Origin: Caloramator proteoclasticus DSM 10124
GTDB taxonomy: Bacteria > Bacillota > Clostridia > Clostridiales > Caloramatoraceae
Assembly: GCF_900129265.1 (NCBI RefSeq)
Contig: NZ_FQVG01000025.1
Location: 1-37,810 of the forward strand
Length of the DNA stretch: 37,810 nt
Reading direction: 5' to 3'
Under the pieces are notes generated by a model. It was not told the origin of the DNA. It saw only the letters and a program-made list of their open reading frames with translations, and searched no databases. The position numbers were made by a program, and so were the translations under genes. Below, piece by piece: positions 7,365 to 14,959 of this stretch (the stretch's first letter is position 1; each line of letters begins with the position of its first letter).

Positions 7365-8906
7365 ATGATTAAATTATATGATTTAATAAAATGTCTTGAC
7401 GAAGTAGAAATAAGAAATGGCAAAAATATAGATATAGAGGGAATAGCTTATAATTCCAAAAACGTTTTAAATGGTGATTTGTTTGTATGCATTAAAGGAT
7501 ATAAAACAGATGGACATAAATTTATATTAGATGCAGTTACAAATGGTGCAGTTGCACTTGTTGTTGAAGAGTTTCAAGATGGTTGGACAATACCTCAAAT
7601 TAAAGTAAAAAACAGTAGAGAAGCATTATCAAGATTAAGTGATAGATTCTATGGTAGTCCTTCTAAAAAAATGAAGGTGATTGGTGTAACAGCAACTAAT
7701 GGTAAGACAAGCACAACTTTTATGACAAACGCTGTATTGGAAAATAATGGTTTTAAAACAGGCCTAATAGGTACAGTTGCTGTTAAATATGGAAATACAA
7801 TTATACCTGCAAACTTGACAACTCCAGAATCATTAGACTTACATAGATATTTTGATAAGATGTATAGGGAAGGGATTACCCACGTAACTATGGAGGTGTC
7901 CTCTTCAGCACTTGATTTGAAACGTGTAAATGATGTGGATTTTGACATTGTTGTCTTCAATAACGTAAGTAGAGAACACATAGACCTTCACGGTTCCTTT
8001 GAGGAATACTTTAGAGTAAAATCAAGTCTTATTACTAATGCAAAGGAAAATCAATTTGCTATTTTGAATTTAGATTGTCCATACGTTGCTTCTCTTGTTG
8101 ATAAAACAAAGGCCAAGGTTATAACTTATGGTATTGAAAACCCAAATGGACATCTTTATTGCAAAAATATTGACCTTTCAACAGGACGAGCAAAGTTTAC
8201 AGTTGAGATTAGAAAAGAGTTTAGAGGTGAAGATATTCTTTATACACCAACCTCCTTTGATGTAGAGCTTAAAACGCCAGGATACCACTCGGTTTATAAT
8301 GCTATGGTTGCAATTACTGTTGGATTAATATGTGGTGTTCCAATTGATGTTATAAAGGATGCACTATTAAAGTTTGGCGGTGTTGAGAGACGTTTTGAAA
8401 TAATATATGAAGAGGATTTTAAGATTATAGACGACCATTTTGCAAACCCTGGAAATATAGATGTGACATTAGAAACACTACAAAAGATGAAGTATAACAA
8501 TTTAAAGCTGGTTTATGCAATAAGAGGAAATAGAGGGCCTATAGTCAATAGAGAAAATGCAGAAACAATTGTAAAATGGGCACATAAATTGGGTCTAAAG
8601 GAAATAATTGCGACTTTAAGTAGATCCCATACGACTGAAAAGGATTGGGTTAAAGAGGAAGAAATACAGGTCTTTAAGGAAGTTATGAATAAAGCTGGTA
8701 TAGATGTTATTTTATACGATGAATTGTATGATTCAATAAAGCACGCGATAAAGGAAGTAGGAAAAGATGATGTAATTCTTCTTGCTGGTTGTCAAGGAAT
8801 GGACTATGGAGCAAAGGTTGCACTTGAAATCATAAGAGAACTAAATCCTAATATAGATGCAGTTAAGTTATTTAAACCATTACAAAACAGAGTAGCAGGT
8901 GTGTAA
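7365..8906 (+). CDS. Divergent MurE-like (Mur ligase family) enzyme
   Basis: The 513-aa protein has the three Mur ligase domains. The N-terminal part (about 28-60, YNSKNVLNGDLFVCIKG then DGHKFI) matches the UDP-MurNAc-binding domain of MurE. The P-loop is VTATNGKTST (about 108-117). TTPESLDL, MEVSSSAL (normally SSHAL) and NNVSREHIDLHGSFEEY follow, with the Lys expected to be carbamylated in FRVKSSL. In domain 3, GGVERRFE is followed by DDHFANPG where MurE has DYAHTPD. The DNPR-type motif that selects diaminopimelate is replaced by SRSHTTE. It is thus probably not the housekeeping MurE but a paralogue with a different amino acid or acceptor. It lies between an ATP-grasp ligase and a racemase. 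Ribosome binding site GAGAGGAG precedes ATG 7365. The pairing of ATP-grasp and Mur ligase activities also recalls cyanophycin synthetase, in one protein there. Confidence 0.8.
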   Translation: MIKLYDLIKCLDEVEIRNGKNIDIEGIAYNSKNVLNGDLFVCIKGYKTDGHKFILDAVTNGAVALVVEEFQDGWTIPQIKVKNSREALSRLSDRFYGSPSKKMKVIGVTATNGKTSTTFMTNAVLENNGFKTGLIGTVAVKYGNTIIPANLTTPESLDLHRYFDKMYREGITHVTMEVSSSALDLKRVNDVDFDIVVFNNVSREHIDLHGSFEEYFRVKSSLITNAKENQFAILNLDCPYVASLVDKTKAKVITYGIENPNGHLYCKNIDLSTGRAKFTVEIRKEFRGEDILYTPTSFDVELKTPGYHSVYNAMVAITVGLICGVPIDVIKDALLKFGGVERRFEIIYEEDFKIIDDHFANPGNIDVTLETLQKMKYNNLKLVYAIRGNRGPIVNRENAETIVKWAHKLGLKEIIATLSRSHTTEKDWVKEEEIQVFKEVMNKAGIDVILYDELYDSIKHAIKEVGKDDVILLAGCQGMDYGAKVALEIIRELNPNIDAVKLFKPLQNRVAGV

Positions 8907-8939
8907 ATATACGTAGTCTAAAGAAAGAAGGGAAGATAG

Positions 8940-9629
8940 ATGAACGATAAGGTCATAGGTATAATCGGAGGAATGGGACCAGAAGCAACTGCAGATCTAT
9001 TTATGAAAATAATTCAAAAAACAAAGGTTGAAAAGGATCAAGATCATTTTAGAATAATAATAGACAACAACCCTAAAATTCCAGATAGAACAAAGGCAAT
9101 TTTATATGGTGGCGAAAGTCCAATAAATGCACTTATAAATACTGCAAAGAATCTTGAAAAGGCTGGTGTAGATGTTGCGTGTATTCCTTGTATGACATCG
9201 CACTATTTCATAGAAGAAATTCAAAACAGTGTGTCTTACCCTATAATAAATGCCTTTGATGTAGTAAGAGAATGTATATTTAAGCATTATCCCAATGTTA
9301 AAAATATAGGTGTTTTGGCAACGACGGGAACAGTTAAAACTGGTATATTCAAAAAACATCTCGATTTTGCTAATGTTATATATCCATCTCCAACTATTCA
9401 AGAGGAAAAGGTGATGGAGGCAATATATGGCGAAAAGGGAATAAAAAGAGGTGTTAAAAACGAGATACCATTAAATTTATTAAAGAGTGCAGCAGAGCAT
9501 TTAATTTCTCAAGGAGCAGAGCTTATAATACTTGGATGTACAGAAATAGGATTAGTTTTAAAACAAGAGCACGTTGAAGTACCTGTGATTGACCCTATGG
9601 ATGTTTTAGCTGATGCACTTATAAAATAA
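8940..9629 (+). CDS. Aspartate/glutamate racemase family protein
   Basis: This 229-aa protein belongs to the PLP-independent Asp/Glu/hydantoin racemase family. It begins with the typical IGIIGGMGPEAT (6-17). The two catalytic cysteines are C84 in IPCMTSH and C200 in ILGCTEI. In most members the first motif is PCNT, so the Asn next to the cysteine is Met here, which may change substrate choice. It follows the MurE-like gene by 33 nt, with GAAGGGAAG as ribosome binding site. It would supply a D-amino acid (D-Asp, D-Glu or another) for the ligases upstream. The substrate is inferred from context only. It ends the cluster: the next gene has its own leader hairpin. Confidence 0.8.
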   Translation: MNDKVIGIIGGMGPEATADLFMKIIQKTKVEKDQDHFRIIIDNNPKIPDRTKAILYGGESPINALINTAKNLEKAGVDVACIPCMTSHYFIEEIQNSVSYPIINAFDVVRECIFKHYPNVKNIGVLATTGTVKTGIFKKHLDFANVIYPSPTIQEEKVMEAIYGEKGIKRGVKNEIPLNLLKSAAEHLISQGAELIILGCTEIGLVLKQEHVEVPVIDPMDVLADALIK

Positions 9630-9659
9630 CAAAAAACGACAACACATTGTAGCAATAAT

Positions 9660-9697
9660 CCCCATCTTAATTGTGTTAAAATACAATTGAGATGGGG
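9660..9697 (+). promoter_or_regulatory. Long hairpin covering the ribosome binding site of the Spo0E-like gene
   Basis: The arms 9660-9674 and 9683-9697 pair over 15 bp with one G-T wobble, around an 8-nt loop. The descending arm ends in GGGG, which is part of the GGGGTG ribosome binding site (9694-9699) of the next gene. No T-run follows, so it is not a standard terminator. It may reduce translation in transcripts that include the hairpin, or be a protein-binding palindrome in DNA. Confidence 0.6.
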
Positions 9698-9705
9698 TGA
9701 TTTAT

Positions 9706-9876
9706 GTGGACAAATATATACTAATGAAGGAAGTAGAAAAATTAAATCGAATGGTAGAATGTACTGATTATAATAAATTGCAAAATAATGACATTATAAA
9801 GCAAAGTCAAATAGTAGATAAACTAATAGTTGCATATATGAAGCAAATGCACAATAAAATAAAAGTAGCAAAGTAG
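9706..9876 (+). CDS. Spo0E-like aspartyl-phosphate phosphatase (56 aa)
   Basis: This small protein starts at GTG 9706 and matches the Spo0E/YnzD family in size and pattern. It has two helices, with the signature SQIVDKLI (about 34-41) in the second; the family motif is SxxxD. Members remove phosphate from Spo0A-P and delay sporulation. The GTG start is 6 nt after GGGGTG. The overlapping ATG at 9704 is in another frame and meets a stop at once. The ribosome binding site of the Nudix gene (TAGGAGG) overlaps its stop codon, so the two are likely co-transcribed. The upstream hairpin covers the start signal. Confidence 0.75.
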   Translation: MDKYILMKEVEKLNRMVECTDYNKLQNNDIIKQSQIVDKLIVAYMKQMHNKIKVAK

Positions 9877-9884
9877 GAGGAATT

Positions 9885-10319
9885 ATGAAATTTCATAGAG
9901 CAGTTGCTGTATATATATTAAATACAAAAAATGAAATTCTATTACTTTATCACAAAAAACTAAATACGTATCTTCCGCCAGGTGGACACGTTGAAGAAGG
10001 GGAGTTAACTCACGTTGCAGCAGAAAGAGAAGCCTATGAGGAGGCTGGCGTTAAAATTGAGTTTATTGATGTAAAAAATAATCTTGGTGATGAAAGAGCA
10101 ACACCTCTACCAACTCCTTTTTTAGTTCAGCTTGAGGATATAGGAGACCATTATCACGAAGATTTTGTGTATTTAGCACGAGCAAAAAGTGATAGGCTTA
10201 TAAATAATGAAGGACACAAGGATATTGGATGGTTTTCAATTGATGAGGCCTATAAATTAGAATTGTTTGAAAATGTAAAAAAACAATTAGATTATATTAG
10301 AAAAATTATATGCGTTTAA
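9885..10319 (+). CDS. Nudix hydrolase
   Basis: The 144-aa protein has the full Nudix box, starting with GGHVEEGE at about 32-39 and ending REAYEEAGV about seven residues later (GX5EX7REUXEEXGU), which binds metal for cleaving a nucleoside diphosphate linked to another group. The fold is complete, and the C-terminal GWFSIDEA is typical of the family. The substrate cannot be told. It lies 8 nt after the Spo0E-like gene with an AGGAGG site and is followed by a terminator. Confidence 0.85.
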   Translation: MKFHRAVAVYILNTKNEILLLYHKKLNTYLPPGGHVEEGELTHVAAEREAYEEAGVKIEFIDVKNNLGDERATPLPTPFLVQLEDIGDHYHEDFVYLARAKSDRLINNEGHKDIGWFSIDEAYKLELFENVKKQLDYIRKIICV

Positions 10320-10322
10320 TCT

Positions 10323-10355
10323 AAAAAGTCCTCTTGTTAAGTCAGAGGGCTTTTT
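10323..10355 (+). terminator. Intrinsic terminator after the Nudix gene
   Basis: AAAAGTCCTCT and AGAGGGCTTTT pair (one G-T wobble) around a 9-nt loop, ending in a T-run. It closes the Spo0E-like/Nudix unit. Confidence 0.75.
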
Positions 10356-10503
10356 ATTATGGGAACAGGTTTAATGGTTATATATGGATATTATTATAAT
10401 TTATTCTATATCCAATATAAAAATTAAACTACATATAGGAATAAATATAATTTGGCATTTAATTTGCATATATTTAAAACAAGAATATTAAGGGGGGATT
10501 TAT

Positions 10504-12039
10504 ATGTCACAAAACCTACAGGTTGAAACTTCGACTGTAAAGAATAAGACGGTAAAGGTTCCACATACTTATGTAATCATCTTTATGGTAGTTTTGCTTG
10601 CTTGGCTTCTTACATTTTTGGTTCCAGTTGGAAAGTTTGAAACTCAAGAGGTTAAGTACAAACAGGGAGAAAAGGAGAAGAAGAAGACAGTTGTTAAAGC
10701 AGACAGTTTCCAATATGAAGTTGATGAATCAGGTAATGTAGTTAGAAAACCTGCAAAACTATGGGGAACAGAGGATACTGGCGGTTATGGTATGTTAAAC
10801 TATGTATTTGAAGGTCTTGTAACAGGAAATAAATGGGGTTCAGCAGTTGGTATAGTAGCATTTATACTTGTTATAGGCGGTGCGTTTGGAATTATTTTAA
10901 GAACAGGTGCAGTTGATTCAGGAATAATGTCAATGATAAAAGTAACAAAAGGAAAAGAATTTCTAATAATACCAGTTCTCTTTGTTTTATTCTCACTTGG
11001 TGGTGCAATATTTGGAATGGGTGAAGAGACTATTCCATTCGCAATGATAGTTGTACCTCTTGTAATAGCTTTAGGATATGATGCGGTTGTTGGTGTGCTT
11101 ATAACATATGTAGCAAGTCAAATTGGATTTGCAACATCTTGGATGAATCCATTTAGCCTTGCTGTTGCACAGGGAGTTTCTGGAGTTCCTGTATTTTCAG
11201 GTGCGACCTTTAGAATAATAATGTGGATTGTATTTACCTTTGCAGGTTTAGTTTATACAATGGTTTATGCAAGCAAAGTTAAGAGGAATCCAGAATATTC
11301 AGTTTCTAAGGAAGCAAATGAATACTTCAAAAAAGAAGCGATTAAAGAAGATGGAAAGCACGAATTCAATTTAGGACATAAATTAGTTCTTTTAACAATA
11401 CTATTAGGAATAATTTGGGTTGTATGGGGCGTTACAAAGAAGGCTTATTACATTCCTGAGATTGCATCACAATTCTTTGTTATGGGACTTGTTGCAGGTA
11501 TAATAGGTGTTATATTTAAACTAAATGATATGAAGGTAGATGACATTGCAACATCCTTCCAAAGAGGAGCAGCAGACTTAGTTGGAGCAGCACTTGTTGT
11601 TGGTATGGCAAAGGGAATATTAATAATACTTGGTGGTTCTGACCCTTCAACTCCAACAGTATTAAACACTATATTAAATGGAATGGGCAAAACAGTAGGT
11701 CAATTAGGAGGAGCTTTTGCAGCTTGGTTTATGTATCTATTCCAATCAATATTCAACTTCTTTGTTGTATCAGGTTCAGGTCAAGCAGCACTAACAATGC
11801 CAATAATGGCTCCACTTTCAGACTTGGTTGGAGTTTCAAGACAGACTGCTGTACTTGCTTTCCAACTTGGTGATGGATTAACTAATGTTATAGTTCCAAC
11901 ATCAGCTTGTTTAATGGGGGTTTTAGGTGTTGCAAGAATAGATTGGGGTAAATGGGCAAAATGGCAAATTAAGATGCAAGGATTCCTATTCTTATTAGGA
12001 ACAATTTTCGTTCTAATAGCACACTTTATAGGATTCTAA
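10504..12039 (+). CDS. yfcC: YfcC-family membrane carrier (C4-dicarboxylate/amino acid carrier superfamily)
   Basis: This 511-aa integral membrane protein belongs to the YfcC/DcuC-like (PF03606-type) carriers. There are about 12 hydrophobic segments. The first is at about 25-43 (YVIIFMVVLLAWLLTFLVPVG), followed by a Lys-rich outer loop at 50-75. Two conserved re-entrant-like regions stand out: FGMGEETIPFAMIVVPL near 170 and FFVVSGSGQAALTMPIMAPL near 420, plus QLGDGLTN and IVPTSA. Family members are annotated as basic amino acid antiporters or dicarboxylate carriers, but few have been tested. It is transcribed alone: a terminator is before it, and a large palindrome after it. Upstream, TGGATAT (10385-10391) and ATATCCA (10408-10414) form an inverted repeat that could be a regulator site. 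ATG 10504 follows AAGGGGGG. Confidence 0.8.
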   Translation: MSQNLQVETSTVKNKTVKVPHTYVIIFMVVLLAWLLTFLVPVGKFETQEVKYKQGEKEKKKTVVKADSFQYEVDESGNVVRKPAKLWGTEDTGGYGMLNYVFEGLVTGNKWGSAVGIVAFILVIGGAFGIILRTGAVDSGIMSMIKVTKGKEFLIIPVLFVLFSLGGAIFGMGEETIPFAMIVVPLVIALGYDAVVGVLITYVASQIGFATSWMNPFSLAVAQGVSGVPVFSGATFRIIMWIVFTFAGLVYTMVYASKVKRNPEYSVSKEANEYFKKEAIKEDGKHEFNLGHKLVLLTILLGIIWVVWGVTKKAYYIPEIASQFFVMGLVAGIIGVIFKLNDMKVDDIATSFQRGAADLVGAALVVGMAKGILIILGGSDPSTPTVLNTILNGMGKTVGQLGGAFAAWFMYLFQSIFNFFVVSGSGQAALTMPIMAPLSDLVGVSRQTAVLAFQLGDGLTNVIVPTSACLMGVLGVARIDWGKWAKWQIKMQGFLFLLGTIFVLIAHFIGF

Positions 12040-12050
12040 TATGTGTATTT

Positions 12051-12383
12051 AAAAATTAGCAAAAGGTAAAACAAGTTTTTCAGTCTGTTGAAATATATTG
12101 ATTAGCCCCATGAAAGATTTCTTGGGTATTCGTTCATTTTGCTAAGCAATTCTAAGCTTTTCTTTGTTTGAAAAAGTCCTACCCTCGCGATGCCATCGTC
12201 CTGATGGCCGCTCGGCTCGGCACGTCCTGTGCCGAATTACGGACTTTTTCAAAGTCGAAAAGCAAGAATTGCTAAAGCTCATGAAAGAACCTATCGAAAT
12301 CCTTTCATGGGGCTTTTTCAAATTTTAGCTAACAATTAGGTTTGTTAACAGGCCGAAAAGTAAACTACCTTTTGCTAATTTTT
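12051..12383. repeat. 333-bp imperfect palindrome with GC-rich double-hairpin core
   Basis: The outer arms 12051-12068 and 12366-12383 are perfect 18-bp inverted repeats. Further pairing follows inward: 12104-12116 with 12302-12314 (13 bp), 12145-12153 with 12265-12273, and 12167-12179 with 12241-12253 (13 bp). The centre (12181-12240) is much richer in G+C than anything nearby. It holds two hairpins with the same GTCCT loop: GCCATC/GATGGC (12192-12208) and TCGGCAC/GTGCCGA (12217-12235). No reading frame, T-run or clear target duplication was seen. It could be a non-autonomous mobile element, a structured RNA or a cruciform site. The element fills most of the 417-bp gap between yfcC and cadC. 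Confidence 0.75.
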
Positions 12384-12384
12384 G

Positions 12385-12414
12385 TTTGCATTTTATTGTA
12401 GATAAGTATATAAT
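12385..12414 (+). promoter_or_regulatory. Promoter of the cadC-cadA operon
   Basis: TTTGCA (12385-12390) and TATAAT (12409-12414) are 18 bp apart, starting 2 bp after the palindromic element. The metal-sensor operator lies directly downstream over the transcription start. Confidence 0.6.
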
Positions 12415-12440
12415 AATATATGAACAATTATTCATATATT
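12415..12440 (+). promoter_or_regulatory. ArsR/SmtB-type operator for CadC
   Basis: The 26-bp palindrome has a single mismatched pair and contains ATATGAACA and its near-mirror TATTCATAT. This fits the known SmtB/CadC/CzrA operator pattern (TGAA-N6-TTCA core). It starts right after the -10 box, so bound CadC would block transcription until a metal releases it. Confidence 0.75.
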
Positions 12441-12456
12441 TAAGTGAGGTGATTTT

Positions 12457-12819
12457 ATGGATAAAAAGATAGATATATGTTCCTGTAGCGTGATACACGA
12501 AGAAGTGGTTAATGAAGTAAAAAATAAAATGCCTGAGGAAGAATTGCTTTTTGATTTAGCAGAGTTTTTTAAGGTTTTTGGTGATAGCACAAGAATTAAA
12601 ATAATGTATGCACTTTTTGAACATGAGATGTGTGTATGTGATATAGCAGCTCTTCTTAATATGACTCAATCGGCAGTTTCACACCAGCTTAGGGTGTTAA
12701 AACAAGCAAGACTTGTTAAATATAGAAAGGAAGGAAAAGTGGTTTATTATTCCCTTGATGATGAACATATAAAAGACATTGTAAAAGAGGGACTTGAACA
12801 TATAAATGAAGGGAGATGA
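12457..12819 (+). CDS. cadC: CadC-like ArsR/SmtB metal-responsive repressor
   Basis: This 120-aa winged-helix protein has the ArsR core (FGDSTRIKIMYAL, then the recognition helix TQSAVSHQLRVLKQARLV). Two metal sites can be read. The alpha3N site for soft metals (Cd, Pb) has C8 and C10 in the N-terminal arm plus C59 and C61 in MCVCD. The alpha5 site of SmtB/CzrA (Zn) has D101 or D102, H104, H115 and E118. Staphylococcal CadC also has both. It would repress its own operon through the operator at 12415-12440. Its stop codon overlaps an ATG (ATGA) of the ATPase gene. ATG 12457 follows GTGAGGTG. Confidence 0.9.
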   Translation: MDKKIDICSCSVIHEEVVNEVKNKMPEEELLFDLAEFFKVFGDSTRIKIMYALFEHEMCVCDIAALLNMTQSAVSHQLRVLKQARLVKYRKEGKVVYYSLDDEHIKDIVKEGLEHINEGR

Positions 12820-14897
12820 GGGATTTGAAATATGAATATTATTTAGAAGGTTTAGGATGTGCAAATTGTGCAGCAAAAATGGAAAAAAGGATTAAAGAAA
12901 TAGAAGGTGTAGAGTTCGCTTCTATTGATTTTGTAAACAAAAAGCTAATAATTGAAACAAAGAATGTTGAGTCTGTATCAAAGGAAGCTGAAAATATAAT
13001 AAAAAGTATTGAATCACACGTCAATATGGTAAGCATAAATAATTTAGAAGAGAAATTAGAGGAGAAAGAGGAATTAAAATCAAAATTTATTCAATACTTA
13101 ATTGGAATTGTATTGTTCCTAATTATGATTTTTTCAAAAAATCAAAGCATAAAATTAGTTTTTGCTTTTATATCCTATATTTTAATAGGAGGTGACATTG
13201 TTTTAAAGGCCCTTAAAAATATTATAAAAGGACAAATTTTCGATGAAAACTTTTTAATGACAGTTGCAACATTTGGAGCCTTTTTAATAGGAGAGTATCC
13301 CGAGGCAATTTCAGTTATGCTTTTTTACAAGATAGGTGAAACTTTGCAGGATATGGCTGTTGATAAATCAAGGAAATCAATTAAAAACCTATTAAAGCTC
13401 AAGGCTGAATTTGCAAATCTATTAAAAGACAATAACCCTATAAAAGTTAAGCCTGAGGAATTAAAGATAGATGACGTTATTCTTGTAAAGGCAGGAGAGA
13501 GAATACCTGTTGATGGAGTAGTTGTGGAAGGGGTAAGTTCATTAGATACATCAGCATTAACAGGAGAAACTATGCCATATTTTGTGAATGAGGGTAAAGA
13601 AGTTTTGTCAGGAAGTATAAATTTAGATGGAATAATAAAAGTTAAAGTTACAAAGCCATACAAAGATTCAACAGTAAAAAGAATATTAGATTTAGTTGAA
13701 AACGCAGCAGCAAATAAAGCAAAAACAGAAAACTTTATTACAAAGTTTGCAAGATACTATACTCCTGTAGTAGTAGGTTTGTCCTTTTTACTTTCGGTGC
13801 TTCCACCTTTTTTAGGCTATGGTACCTATAAAGAATGGATATATAGAGCTTTAATATTCTTAGTTGTATCCTGCCCCTGTGCTCTTGTTATATCAATCCC
13901 ACTTAGTTTCTTTAGTGGTATTGGGCTTGCTTCAAAAAGGGGGATTTTGATTAAAGGAAGTAACTATATTGAAGCACTTTGTGATCTAAAGACAGTTGTT
14001 TTTGATAAGACAGGAACGTTAACGTTAGGAAAGTTTAAGGTGTCTGATATTATGCCTATGAACGGCTTTAATAAAGAAGATGTGCTAAAGTATGCAGCAT
14101 ATGTAGAGAGCTTTTCTAACCATCCAATTGCAGTATCGATAGTAAAGGAATATGGAGAGTATATAGATAAAACTAAAGTAAATGAATTAAAGGAGATAGC
14201 TGGACAAGGTTTAATTGCAGTAGTAGAAGGTAAAAAAGTAATAGTTGGAAATTTAAATCTTATGAAGTTAAATGGTGTAAAAGTTTTAGAAGAATTAAGT
14301 GGAACAGTGGTATTTGTAGCAGTTGAAGGAATTTTAGCAGGCTATATAATTATTTCAGATACAATAAAAGGCTCAAGTAAACAAGTCATAGAAGCACTAA
14401 ACAAATTAAATATAGATACAGTAATGTTAACAGGTGATAATAAAAACTCGGCAGAGAATGTAGCAGGACAATTGGGTATAAAACAATATTATTACGGGCT
14501 TCTTCCACAGGATAAAGTACAAAGATTTAACCAGATAAAAAAAGAGACTTTAGGTAATGTTGCCTTTGTTGGCGATGGAATAAATGATGCACCAGTTCTT
14601 AAAATATCTGATGTAGGAATTGCAATGGGGGCATTAGGCCAGGATGCCGCAATAGAAGCAGCAGATATAGTAATTACAAATGATGAAATAGAAAAGGTTT
14701 ATGAAGCAATTAATATCTCAAAATATACAAGGAAAATTGTTTGGCAAAATATTATATTGGCACTTTCTGTTAAAATATTGGTGTTAATATTAGCAGCTTT
14801 AGGTTTATCTAATATGTGGGAGGCAGTTTTTGCCGATGTTGGGGTTGCATTACTTGCAGTATTGAATTCTCGAAGAATATTAAAGATAGATTACTAA
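12816..14897 (+). CDS. cadA: Cd/Zn/Pb-exporting P1B-type ATPase
   Basis: This P-type ATPase (up to 693 aa) pumps divalent soft metals out across the cell membrane. The N-terminal heavy-metal domain has the binding motif GCANCA (about 14-19). Membrane segments begin near 90. The actuator motif is TGET, the metal-selecting motif in the membrane is SCPCAL, the phosphorylated Asp is in DKTGTLT, and the hinge is GDGINDAP. The CPC motif and CadC neighbour point to Cd/Zn/Pb. ATG 12816 overlaps the cadC stop (ATGA), but the GGGAG directly abuts it. TTG at 12825 is 9 nt from that site, so the true start may be there, giving 690 aa. A terminator follows. Confidence 0.9.
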   Translation: MRDLKYEYYLEGLGCANCAAKMEKRIKEIEGVEFASIDFVNKKLIIETKNVESVSKEAENIIKSIESHVNMVSINNLEEKLEEKEELKSKFIQYLIGIVLFLIMIFSKNQSIKLVFAFISYILIGGDIVLKALKNIIKGQIFDENFLMTVATFGAFLIGEYPEAISVMLFYKIGETLQDMAVDKSRKSIKNLLKLKAEFANLLKDNNPIKVKPEELKIDDVILVKAGERIPVDGVVVEGVSSLDTSALTGETMPYFVNEGKEVLSGSINLDGIIKVKVTKPYKDSTVKRILDLVENAAANKAKTENFITKFARYYTPVVVGLSFLLSVLPPFLGYGTYKEWIYRALIFLVVSCPCALVISIPLSFFSGIGLASKRGILIKGSNYIEALCDLKTVVFDKTGTLTLGKFKVSDIMPMNGFNKEDVLKYAAYVESFSNHPIAVSIVKEYGEYIDKTKVNELKEIAGQGLIAVVEGKKVIVGNLNLMKLNGVKVLEELSGTVVFVAVEGILAGYIIISDTIKGSSKQVIEALNKLNIDTVMLTGDNKNSAENVAGQLGIKQYYYGLLPQDKVQRFNQIKKETLGNVAFVGDGINDAPVLKISDVGIAMGALGQDAAIEAADIVITNDEIEKVYEAINISKYTRKIVWQNIILALSVKILVLILAALGLSNMWEAVFADVGVALLAVLNSRRILKIDY

Positions 14898-14912
14898 AAT
14901 TATATGTTAAAA

Positions 14913-14952
14913 GGCACATTGAAGTGATTATTTAAAATCACTTCAATGTGCC
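14913..14952. terminator. Shared terminator between convergent cadA and pepD
   Basis: A perfect 17-bp stem (14913-14929 with 14936-14952) with a 6-nt loop lies between two converging genes. Each side has A/T runs, so it can stop transcripts from both directions. Confidence 0.75.
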
Positions 14953-14959
14953 AAATTTA

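Noticed and set aside
10385-10414. Inverted repeat TGGATAT/ATATCCA before yfcC as an operator
   Set aside because: The arms are 7 bp of A/T-rich sequence with a 16-nt gap. This is too weak to call as a site; it is only mentioned with the gene.
12040-12456. Riboswitch or terminator for yfcC
   Set aside because: The structure is a near-symmetric palindrome of 333 bp without a T-run, and it matches no riboswitch layout I know. It was listed as a repeat element instead.
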